Shown: positions 8,805 to 18,706 of the stretch, in pieces
Layout: each line of letters opens with the position of its first letter
Numbering within the stretch: position 1 is the stretch's first letter
DNA from: Liolophura sinensis
Lineage: Eukaryota; Mollusca; Polyplacophora; Chitonida; Chitonidae
NCBI RefSeq assembly: GCF_032854445.1
Contig: NW_027018520.1
Coordinates: 1 to 18,944, forward strand
Length of the DNA: 18,944 bases
Direction: 5' to 3'
Translations under genes and position numbers: made by a program
Notes under the pieces: generated by a model
What the model was told of the DNA's origin: nothing
The model's input: only the letters and a program-made list of their open reading frames with translations
The model's database searches: none

Positions 8805-9354
8805 TTTTGGATTTTTGCCTGGTATTTTTTCTAATTGAAATCGGCTACATTAACTATGTACAATCGCGACTGGTCATTACTATATTCAGCTTTTCATTAT
8901 AAATTATGTGCCCTTCGGTAGCCCAGACGACGTCAAATCTTTGGGCCAAGCCCATTTAACTCACCCAGCAAATGTCTTACTTCTAAGTCGAAGACAAACT
9001 CAATGTCTTTATCTACATGTAGAAAAACCACACCATTTGTATATAAAAAAAACACAAGGTACTTGATACAGTCCGCTGTAAAAAGTACAATTGAACACTG
9101 ACCCACATCAATAAGGTGCCAAAAGATGCGCAATTGGGCCAGGCATCTCCAGCTGTTGAAAAATTGCAAATTTCCTTGGTTTCCATGGAGTAAGAGCAGT
9201 TGCTGGGCACGTGATCTTGACATCAATGATTATTCATTTGTGGCTACAGCCAAAAGTATTGGTCGGAGAGCAACGCGGTTTGCACCATTCGATTTCTCGT
9301 CAAAAAATACGTCGGATTAGCCTCTTACCAGCAGCATTGGAACAGTTTTTCTAC
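8805..9354 (+). repeat. Monomer M17 (type 4)
   Basis: G85, A99, CAATG, A394 with C417 (a combination shared with M1), ACGCGG, CTACTTTT. Confidence 0.95.
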
Positions 9355-9903
9355 TTTTGGATTTTTGCCTGGTCTTTTTGCGAATTGAAATCGGCTACAT
9401 TAACTATGTACAATCGCGACTGGTCATTACTATATTCAACTTTTCATTATAAGTTATGTGCCCTTCGGTAGCCCAGACGACGTCAAATGTTTGGGCCAAG
9501 CCCATTTAACTCACCCAGCAAATGTCTTACTTCTAAGTCGAAGACAAACTCAATGTCTTTATCTACATGTAGAAAAACCACACCATTTGTATATAAAAAA
9601 AAACACAAGGTACTTGATACAGTCCGCTGTAAAAAGTACAATTGAACACTGACCCACATCAATAAGGTGCCAAAAGATGCGCAATTGGGCCAGGCATCTC
9701 CAGCTGTTGAAAAATTGCAAATTTCCTTGGTTTCCATGGAGTAAGAGCCGTTGCTGGGCACGTGATCTTGACATCAATGATTATTCATTTGTGGCTACAG
9801 CCAAAAGTATTGGTCGGAGAGCAACGCGGTTTGCACCATTCGATTTCTCGTCAAAAATACGTCGGATTAGCCTCTTACCAGCAGCATTGGAACAGTTTTT
9901 CAC
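9355..9903 (+). repeat. Monomer M18 (type 5)
   Basis: GCGAATTG head, G135, A9 tract, C394, ACGCGG, C481. From about 9851 it has one base missing from the A-run before TACGTCGG and two from the CCACTTTTGG end. Confidence 0.93.
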
Positions 9904-10456
9904 TTTGGATTTTTGCCTGGTATTTTTTCTAATTGAAATCGGCTACATTAACTATGTACAATCGCGACTGGGTCATTTACTATATTCAACTTTTCATTAT
10001 AAGTTATGTGGCCTTCGGTAGCCCAGACGACGTCAAATCTTTGGGCCAAGCCCATTTAACTCACCCAGCAAATGTCTTACTTCTAAGTCGAAGACAAACT
10101 CAATGTCTTTATCTACATGTAGAAAACCACACCATTTGTACATAAAAAAAACACAAGGTACTTGATACAGTCCGCTGTAAAAAGTACAATTGAACACTGA
10201 CCCAACATCAATAAGGTGCCAAAAGATGCGCAATTGGGCCAGGCATCTCCAGCTGTTGAAAAATTGCAAATTTCCTTGGTTTCCATGGAGTAAGAGCCGT
10301 TGCTGGGCACGTGATCTTGACATCAATGATTATTCATTTGTGGCTACAGCCAAAAGTATTGGTCGGAGAGCAAACGTGGGTTTGCACCATTCGATTTCTC
10401 GTCAAAAAATACGTCGGATTAGCCTCTTACCAGCAGCATTGGAACAGTTTTTCCAC
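9904..10456 (+). repeat. Monomer M19 (type 1 body, types 2/4 head)
   Basis: TATTTTTTC head with G107, TACATA and ACGTGG. 553 bp because of insertions such as ACTGGGTCATTTAC and CAAACGTGGGTTT. Confidence 0.9.
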
Positions 10457-11007
10457 TTTTGGATTTTTGCCTGGTATTTTTTCTAATTGAAATCGGCTAC
10501 ATTAACTATGTACAATCGCGACTGGTCATTACTATATTCAACTTTTCCATTATAAGTTATGTGCCCTTCGGTAGCCCAGACGACGTCAAATCTTTGGGCC
10601 AAGCCCATTTAACTCACCCAGCAAATGTCTTACTTCTAAGTCGAAGACAACTCAAAGTCTTTATCTACAATGTAGAAAAACCACACCATTTGTATATAAA
10701 AAAAACACAAGGTACTTGATACAGTCCGCTGTAAAAAAGTACAATTGAACACTGACCCACATCAATAAGGTGCCAAAAGATGCGCAATTGGGCCAGGCAT
10801 CTCCAGCTGTTGAAAAATTGCAAATTTCCTTGGTTTCCATGGAGTAAGAGCAGTTGCTGGGCACGTGATCTTGATATCAATGATTATTCATTTGTGGCTA
10901 CAGCCAAAAGTATTGGTCGGAGAGCAACGCGGTTTGCACCATCGATTTCTCGTCAAAAAATACGTCGGATTAGCCTCTTACCAGCAGCATTGGAACAGTT
11001 TTTCTAC
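10457..11007 (+). repeat. Monomer M20 (type 2)
   Basis: A394, T417, CTACTTTT. Single-base indels occur at CTTTTCCATT, GACAACTC, CTACAATGTAG (which breaks the 12-bp palindrome), GTAAAAAAGT and CACCATCG. Confidence 0.92.
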
Positions 11008-11557
11008 TTTTGGATTTTTGCCTGGTCTTTTTGCTAACTGAATTCGGCTACATTAACTATGTACAATCGCGACTGGTCATTACTATATTCAACTTTTCAT
11101 TATAAGTTATGTGCCCTTCGGTAGCCCAGACGACGTCAAATCTTTGGGCCAAGCCCATTTAACTCACCCAGCAAATGTCTTACTTCTAAGTCGAAGACAA
11201 ACTCAAAGTCTTTATCTACATGTAGAAAAACCACACCATTTGTATACAAAAGAAACACAAGGTACTTGATACAGTCCGCTGTAAAAAGGACAATTGAACA
11301 CTGACCCACATCAATAAGGTGCCAAAAGATGCGCAATTGGGCCAGGCATCTCCAGCTGTTGAAAAATTGCAAATTTCCTTGGTTTCCATGGAGTAAGAGC
11401 CGTTGCTGGGCACGTGATCTTGACATCAATGGTTATTCATTTGTGGCTACAGCCAAAAGTATTGGTCGGAGAGCAACACGGTTTGCACCATTCGATTTCT
11501 CGTCAAAAAATACGTCGGATTAGCCTCTTACTAGCAGCATTGGAACAGTTTTTCCAC
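11008..11557 (+). repeat. Monomer M21 (type 3)
   Basis: GCTAACTGAATTC head, TATACAAAAGAAAC, G282, ACACGG. Private AATGGTTATT and TTACTAGC. Confidence 0.93.
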
Positions 11558-12107
11558 TTTTGGATTTTTGCCTGGTATTTTTTCTAATTGAAATCGGCTA
11601 CATTAACTATGTACAATCGCGACTAGTCATTACTATATTCAGCTTTTCATTATAAATTATGTGCCCTTCGGTAGCCCAGACGACGTCAAATCTTTGGGCC
11701 AAGCCCATTAACCTCACCCAGCAAATGTCTTACTTCTAAGTCGAAGACAAACTCAATGTCTTTATCTACATGTAGAAAAACCACACCATTTGTATATAAA
11801 AAAAACACAAGGTACTTGATACAGTCCGCTGTAAAAAGTACAATTGAACACTGACCCACATCAATAAGGTGCCAAAAGATGCGCAATTGGGCCAGGCATC
11901 TCCAGCTGTTGAAAAATTGCAAATTTCCCTTGGTTTCCATGGAGTAAGAGCCGTTGCTGGGCACGTGATCTTGACATCAATGATTATTCATTTGTGGCTA
12001 CAGCCAAAAGTATTGGTCGGAGAGCAACGCGGTTTGCACCATTCGATTTCTCGTCAAAAAATACGTCGGATTAGCCTCTACCAGCAGCATTGGAACAGTT
12101 TTTCTAC
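11558..12107 (+). repeat. Monomer M22 (type 4)
   Basis: G85, A99, C394, CTACTTTT. Private GACTAGTC, CCATTAACCTC, TTTCCCTTGG and CCTCTACC. Confidence 0.93.
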
Positions 12108-12658
12108 TTTTGGATTTTTGCCTGGTCTTTTTGCGAAATGAAATCGGCTACATTAACTATGTACAATCGCGACTGGTCAATTACTATATTCAACTTTTCA
12201 TTATAAGTTATGTGCCCTTCGGTAGCCCAGACGACGTCAAATGTTTGGGCCAAGCCCATTTAACTCACCCAGCAAATGTCTTACTTCTAAGTCGAAGACA
12301 AACTCAATGTCCTTTATCTACATGTAGAAAAACCACACCATTTGTATATAAAAAAACACAAGGTACTTGATACAGTCCGCTGTAAAAAGTACAATTGAAC
12401 ACTGACCCACATCAATAAGGTGCCAAAAGATGCGCAATTGGGCCAGGCATCTCCAGCTGTTGAAAAATTGCAAATTTCCTTGGTTTCCATGGAGTAAGAG
12501 CCGTTGCTGGGCACGTGATCTTGACATCAATGATTATTCATTTGTGGCTACAGCCAAAAGTATTGGTCGGAGAGCAACGCGGTTTGCAGCATTCGATTTC
12601 TCGTCAAAAAATACGTCGGATTAGCCTCTTACCAGCAGCATTGGAACAGTTTTTCCAC
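12108..12658 (+). repeat. Monomer M23 (type 5)
   Basis: GCGAAATG head, G135, G481, CCACTTTT. Insertions at GTCAATTAC and GTCCTTTATC; shortened A tract (A6). Confidence 0.93.
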
Positions 12659-13210
12659 TTTTGATTTTTGCCAGGTCTTTTTTTCTAATTGAAATCGGCT
12701 ACATTAACTATGTACAATCGCGACTGGTCATTACTATATTCAACTTTTCATTATAAGGTTATGTGGCCTTCGGTAGCCCAGACGACGTCAAATCTTTGGG
12801 CCAAGCCCATTTAACTCACCCAGCAAATGTCTTACTTCTAAGTCGAAGACAAACTCAATGTCTTTATCTACATGTAGAAAAACCACACCATTTGTACATA
12901 AAAAAAACACAAGGTACTTGATACAGTCCGCTGTAAAAAGTACAATTGAACACTGACCCACATCAATAAGGTGCCAAAAGATGCGCAATTGGGCCAGGCA
13001 TCTCCAGCTGTTGAAAAATTGCAAATTTCCTTGGTTTTCCATGGAGTAAGAGCCGTTGCTGGGCACGTGATCTTGACATCAATGATTATTCATTTGTGGC
13101 TACAGCAAAAGTATTGGTCGGAGAGCAACGTGGTTTGCACCATTCGATTTCTCGTCAAAACAATACGTCGGATTAGCCTCTTACCAGCAGCATTGGAACA
13201 GTTTTTCCAC
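12659..13210 (+). repeat. Monomer M24 (type 1)
   Basis: CCAGGTCTTTTTTTC head, G107, TACATA, ACGTGG. Indels at TTTTGATTTTT, ATAAGGTTATG, GGTTTTCC, ACAGCAAAAG and CAAAACAATACG. Confidence 0.93.
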
Positions 13211-13757
13211 TTTTGGATTTTTGCCTGGTATTTTTTCTATTGAAATCGGCTACATTAACTATGTACAATCGCGACTGGTCATTACTATATTCAACTTTTC
13301 ATTATAAGTTATGTGCCCTTCGGTAGCCCAGACGACGTCAAATCTTTGGGCCAAGCCCATTTAACTCACCCAGCAAATGTCTTACTTCTAGTCGAAGACA
13401 AACTCAAAGTCTTTATCTACATGTAGAAAAACCACACCATTTGTATATAAAAAAAACACAAGGTACTTGATACAGTCCGCTGTAAAAAGTACAATTGAAC
13501 ACTGACCCACATCAATAAGGTGCCAAAAGATGCGCAATTGGGCCAGGCATCTCCAGCTGTTGAAAAATTGCAAATTTCCTTGGTTTCCATGGAGTAAGAG
13601 CAGTTGCTGGGCACGTGATCTTGATATCAATGATTATTCATTTGTGGCTACAGCAAAAGTATTGGTCGGAGAGCAACGCGGTTTGCACATTCGATTTCTC
13701 GTCAAAAAATACGTCGGATTAGCCTCTTACCAGCAGCATTGGAACAGTTTTTTCTAC
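13211..13757 (+). repeat. Monomer M25 (type 2)
   Basis: 547 bp, the shortest copy. CAAAG, A394, T417, CTACTTTT. Deletions at TTCTATTG, TTCTAGTCG, ACAGCAAAAG and TGCACATTCG. Confidence 0.93.
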
Positions 13758-14307
13758 TTTTGGATTTTTGCCTGGTCTTTTTGCTAACTGAATTCGGCTA
13801 CATTAACTATGTACAATCGCGACTGGTCATTACTATATTCAACTTTTCATTATAAGTTATGTGCCCTCGGTAGCCCAGACGACGTCAAATCTTTGGGCCA
13901 AGCCCATTTAACTCACCCAGCAAATGTCTTACTTCTAAGTCGTAGACAAACTGCAAGTCTTTATCTACATGTAGAAAAACCACACCATTTGTATACAAAA
14001 GAAACACAAGGTACTTGATACAGTCCGCTGTAAAAAGGACAATTGAACACTGACCCACATCAATAAGGTGCCAAAAGATGCGCAATTGGGCCAGGCATCT
14101 CCAGCTGTTGAAAAAATTGCAAATTTCCTTGGTTTCCATGGAGTAAGAGCCGTTGCTGGGCACGTGATCTTGACATCAATGATTATTCATTTGTGGCTAC
14201 AGCCAAAAGTATTGGTCGGAGAGCAACACGGTTTGCACCATTCGATTTCTCGTCAAAAAATACGTCGGATTAGCCTCTTACCAGCAGCATTGGAACAGTT
14301 TTTCCAC
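13758..14307 (+). repeat. Monomer M26 (type 3)
   Basis: GCTAACTGAATTC head, TATACAAAAGAAAC, G282, ACACGG. Private CGTAGAC, ACTGCAAGTC and GTGCCCTCGG. Confidence 0.93.
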
Positions 14308-14855
14308 TTTTGGATTTTTGCCTGGTATTTTTTCTAATTGAAATCGGCTACATTAACTATGTACAATCGCGAATGGTCATTACTATATTCAGCTTTTCAT
14401 TATAAATTATGTGCCCTTCGGTAGCCCAGACGACGTCAAATCTTTGGGCCAAGCCCATTTAACTCACCCAGCAAATGTCTTACTTCTAAGTCGAAGACAA
14501 ACTCAATGTCTTTATCTACATGTAGAAAAACCACCATTTGTATATAAAAAAAACACAAGGTACTTGATACAGTCCGCTGTAAAAAGTACCAATTGAACAC
14601 TGACCACATCAATAAGGTGCCAAAAGATGCGCAATTGGGCCAGGCATCTCCAGCTGTTGAAAAATTGCAAATTTCCTTGGTTTCCATGGAGTAAGAGCCG
14701 TTGCTGGGCACGTGATCTTGACATCAATGATTATTCATTTGTGGCTACAGCCAAAAGTATTGGTCGGAGAGCAACGCGGTTTGCACCATCGATTTCTCGT
14801 CAAAAAATACGTCGGATTAGCCTCTTACCAGCAGCATTGGAACAGTTTTTTCTAC
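14308..14855 (+). repeat. Monomer M27 (type 4)
   Basis: G85, A99, C394, CTACTTTT. Private GCGAATGGTC, a two-base loss in AACCACCATT, AGTACCAATTG and TGACCACATC. Confidence 0.93.
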
Positions 14856-15404
14856 TTTTGATTTTTGCCTGGGTCTTTTTCCGAATTGAAATCGGCTACA
14901 TTAACTATGTACAATCGCGACTGGTCATTACTATATTCAACTTTCATTATAAGTTATGTGCCCTTCGGTAGCCCAGACGACGTCAATGTTTGGGCCAAGC
15001 CCATTTAACTCACCCAGCCAAATGTCTTACTTCTAAGTCGAAGACAAACTCAATGTCTTTATCTACATGTAGAAAAACCACACCATTTGTATATAAAAAA
15101 AACACAAGGTACTTGATACAGTCCGCTGTAAAAAGTACAATTGAACACTGACCCACATCAATAAGGTGCCAAAAGATGCGCAATTGGGCCAGGCATCTCC
15201 AGCTGTTGAAAAATTGCAAATTTCCTTGGTTTCCATGGAGTAAGAGCCGTTGCTGGGCACGTGATCTTGACATCAATGATTATTCATTTGTGGCTACAGC
15301 CAAAAGTATTGGTCGGAGAGCAACGCGGTTTGCACCATTCGATTTCTCGTCAAAAAATACGTCGGATTAGCCTCTTACCAGCAGCATTGGAACAGTTTTT
15401 CTAC
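14856..15404 (+). repeat. Monomer M28 (type 5 with types 2/4 end)
   Basis: Head CTTTTTCCGAATTG, GTTTGGG (G135), C481, but CTACTTTT at the end. Deletions at CAACTTTCATT and GTCAATGTTT. Confidence 0.9.
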
Positions 15405-15956
15405 TTTTGGATTTTTGCCTGGTCTTTTTGCGAATTGAAATCGGCTACATTAACTATGTACAATCGCGACTGGTCATTACTATATTCAACTTTTCATTAT
15501 AAGTTATGTGGCCTTCGGTAGCCCAGACGACGTCAAATCTTTGGGCCAAGCCCATTTAACTCACCCAGGCAAATGTCTTACTTCTAAGTCGAAGACAAAC
15601 TCAATGTCTTTATCTACATGTAGAAAAACCACACCATTTGTACATAAAAAAAAACACAAGGTACTTGATACAGTCCGCTGTAAAAAGTACAATTGAACAC
15701 TGACCCACATCAATAAGGTGCCAAAAGATGCGCAATTGGGCCAGGCATCTCCAGCTGTTGAAAAATTGCAAATTTCCTTGGTTTCCATGGAGGTAAGAGC
15801 CGTTGCTGGGCACGTGATCTTGACATCAATGATTATCATTTGTGGCTACAGCCAAAAGTATTGGTCGGAGAGCAACGTGGTTTGCACCATTCGATTTCTC
15901 GTCAAAAAATACGTCGGATTAGCCTCTTACCAGCAGCATTGGAACAGTTTTTCCAC
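15405..15956 (+). repeat. Monomer M29 (type 5 head, type 1 body)
   Basis: GCGAATTG head followed by G107, TACATA and ACGTGG. Insertions at CCCAGGCAAATG and GGAGGTAAG, a deletion at GATTATCATT, A9 tract. Confidence 0.88.
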
Positions 15957-16506
15957 TTTTGGATTTTTGCCTGGTATTTTTTCTAATTGAAATCGGCTAC
16001 ATTAACTATGTACAATCGCGACTGTCATTACTATATTCAACTTTTCATTATAAGTTATGTGCCCTTCGGTAGCCCAGACGACGTCAAATCTTTGGGCCAA
16101 GCCCATTTAACTCACCCAGCAAATGTCTTACTTCTAAGTCGAAGACAAACTCAATGTCTTTATCTACATGTAGAAAAACCACACCATTTGTATATAAAAA
16201 AAACACAAGGTACTTGATACAGTCCGCTGTAAAAAAGGACAATTGAACACTGACCCACATCAATAAGGTGCCAAAAGATGCGCAATTGGGCCAGGCATCT
16301 CCAGCTGTTGAAAAATTGCAAATTTCCTTGGTTTCCATGGAGTAAGAGCCGTTGCTGGGCACGTGATCTTGACATCAATGATTATTCATTTGTGGCTACA
16401 GCCAAAAGTATTGGTCGGAGAGCAACGTGGTTTGCACCATTCGATTTCTCGTCAAAAAATACGTCGGATTAGCCTCTTACCAGCAGCATTGGAACAGTTT
16501 TTCTAC
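15957..16506 (+). repeat. Monomer M30 (mixed type)
   Basis: TATTTTTTC head, C107, CAATG, TATATA, G282 (elsewhere a type 3 mark), ACGTGG (elsewhere type 1), CTACTTTT. It cannot be assigned to one type. Confidence 0.88.
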
Positions 16507-17057
16507 TTTTGGATTTTTGCCTGGTCTTTTTGCGAATTGAAATCGGCTACATTAACTATGTACAATCGCGACTGGTCATTACTATATTCAACTTTTCATT
16601 ATAAGTTATGTGCCCTTCGGTAGCCCAGACGACGTCAAATCTTTGGGCCAAGCCCATTTAACTCACCCAGCAAATGTCTTACTTCTAAGTCGAAGACAAA
16701 CTCAATGTCTTTATCTACATGTAGAAAAACCACACCATTTGTATATAAAAAAACACAAGGTACTTGATACAGTCCGCTGTAAAAGTACAATTGAAACACT
16801 GACCCACATCAATAAGGTGCCAAAAGATGCGCAATTGGGGCCAGGCATCTCCAGCTGTTGAAAAATTGCAAATTTCCTTGGTTTCCATGGAGTAAGAGCC
16901 GTTTGCTGGGCACGTGATCTTGACATCAATGATTATTCATTTGTGGCTACAGCCAAAAGTATTGGTCGGAGAGCAACGTGGTTTGCACCATTCGATTTCT
17001 CGTCAAAAAATACGTCGGATTAGCCTCTTACCAGCAGCATTGGAACATTTTTTCCAC
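16507..17057 (+). repeat. Monomer M31 (type 5 head, ACGTGG)
   Basis: GCGAATTG head, C107, C135, TATATA, ACGTGG, CCACTTTT. Private indels include GTAAAAGTAC, TGAAACACTG, ATTGGGGCC and CGTTTGCTG. Confidence 0.88.
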
Positions 17058-17605
17058 TTTTGGATTTTTGCCTGGTATTTTGTCTAATTGAAATCGGCTA
17101 CATTAACTATGTACAATCGCGACTGGTCATTACTATATTCAACTTTTCATTATAAGTTATGTGCCCTTCGGTAGCCCAGACGACGTCAAATCTTTGGGCC
17201 AAGCCCATTTAACTCACCCAGCAAATGTCTTACTTCTAAGTCGAAGACAAACTCAAAGTCTTTATCTACATGTAGAAAAACCACACCATTTGTATATAAA
17301 AAAAACACAAGGTACTTGATACAGTCCGCTGTAAAAAGTACAATTGAACACTGACCCACATCAATAAGGTGCCAAAAGATGCGCAATTGGGCCAGGCATC
17401 CCAGCTGTTGAAAAATTGCAAATTTCCTTGGTTTCCATGGAGTAAGAGCCGTTGCTGGGCACGTGATCTTGACATCAATGATTATTCATTTGTGGCTACA
17501 GCCAAAATTATTGGTCGGAGAGCAACGCGGTTTGCACCATTCGATTTCTCGTCAAAAATACGTCGGATTAGCCTCTTACCAGCAGCATTGGAACAGTTTT
17601 TCCAC
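17058..17605 (+). repeat. Monomer M32 (mixed, type 2-like)
   Basis: TATTTTGTC head, CAAAG as in type 2, but C394 and C417, CCACTTTT. Private CAAAATTATTGG. Confidence 0.88.
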
Positions 17606-18156
17606 TTTTGGATTTTTGCCTGGTATTTTTTCTAATTGAAATCGGCTACATTAACTATGTACAATCGCGACTGGTCATTACTATATTCAACTTTTCATTA
17701 TAAGTTATGTGCCCTTCGGTAGCCCAGACGACGTCAAATCTTTGGGCCAAGCCCATTTAAACTCACCCAGCAAATGTCTTACTTCTAAGTCGAAGACAAA
17801 CTCAAAGTCTTTATCTACATGTAGAAAAACCACACCATTTGTATATAAAAAAAAACACAAGGTACTTGATACAGTCCGCTGTAAAAAGTACAATTGAACA
17901 CTGACCCACATCAATAAGGTGCCAAAAGATGCGCAATTGGGCCAGGCATCTCCAGCTGTTGAAAAATTGCAAATTTCCTTGGTTTCCATGGAGTAAGAGC
18001 CGTTGCTGGGCACGTGATCTTGACATCAATGATTATTCATTTGTGGCTACAGCCAAAAGTATTGGTCGGACAGCAACGCGGTTTGCACCATTCGATTTCT
18101 CGTCAAAAAATACGTCGATTAGCCTCTTACCAGCAGCATTGGAACAGTTTTTCCAC
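17606..18156 (+). repeat. Monomer M33 (mixed, resembles M12 and M32)
   Basis: TATTTTTTC head, CAAAG, A9 tract, C394, C417, ACGCGG, CCACTTTT. Private CGGACAGC. Confidence 0.88.
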
Positions 18157-18706
18157 TTTTGGATTTTTGCCAAGGTCTTTTTTCTAATTGAAATCGGCTA
18201 CATTAACTATGTACAATCGCGACTGGTCATTACTATATTCAACTTTTCATTATAAGTTATGTGGCCTTCGTAGCCCAGGACGACGTCAAATCTTTGGGCC
18301 AAGCCCATTTAACTCACCCAGCAAATGTCCTTACTTCTAAGTCGAAGACAAACTCAATGTCTTTATCTACATGTAGAAAAACCACACCATTTGTATATAA
18401 AAAAAACACAAGGTACATGATACAGTCCGCTGTAAAAAGTACAATTGAACACTGACCCACATCAATAAGGTGCCAAAAGATGCGCAATTGGCCAGGCATC
18501 TCAGCTGTTGAAAAATTGCAAATTTCCTTGGGTTTCCATGGAGTAAGAGCCGTTGCTGGGCACGTGATCTTGACATCAATGATTATTCATTTGTGGCTAC
18601 AGCCAAAAGTATTGGTCGGAGAGCAACGCGGTTTGCACCATTCGATTTCTCGTCAAAAATACGTCGGATTAGCCTCTTACCAGCAGCATTGGAACAGTTT
18701 TTCTAC
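18157..18706 (+). repeat. Monomer M34 (type 1 head, resembles M13)
   Basis: CCAAGGTC head and G107, but TATATA, ACGCGG and CTACTTTT, the same state combination as M13. Several private indels. Confidence 0.88.

Larger units (their letters stand above)
7705..9903 (+). repeat. Higher-order repeat stretch, types 2-3-4-5 (M15-M18)
   Basis: Regular order resumes directly after the hybrid block, starting with type 2. The diagnostic states match M3-M6, except A394 in M17 and C481 in M18. The last 60 bp of M18 carry the first cluster of single-base deletions in the window. Confidence 0.85.
9904..12658 (+). repeat. 5-monomer higher-order repeat unit (M19-M23), indel-rich
   Basis: Types 1-2-3-4-5 in order over 2,755 bp. 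M19 carries type 1 marks (G107, C238, ACGTGG) but the TATTTTTTC head of types 2 and 4. Private single-base indels are frequent, for example in ACTGGGTCATTTAC near 9967, CCCAACATC near 10201 and TTTCCCTTGG near 11926. Confidence 0.85.
12659..15404 (+). repeat. 5-monomer higher-order repeat unit (M24-M28), indel-rich
   Basis: Types 1-2-3-4-5 in order over 2,746 bp. M28 starts as type 5 (GCGAATTG-like head, G135) but ends with the CTACTTTT state seen in types 2 and 4. Many private single-base indels make individual monomers 547-552 bp long. Confidence 0.85.
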
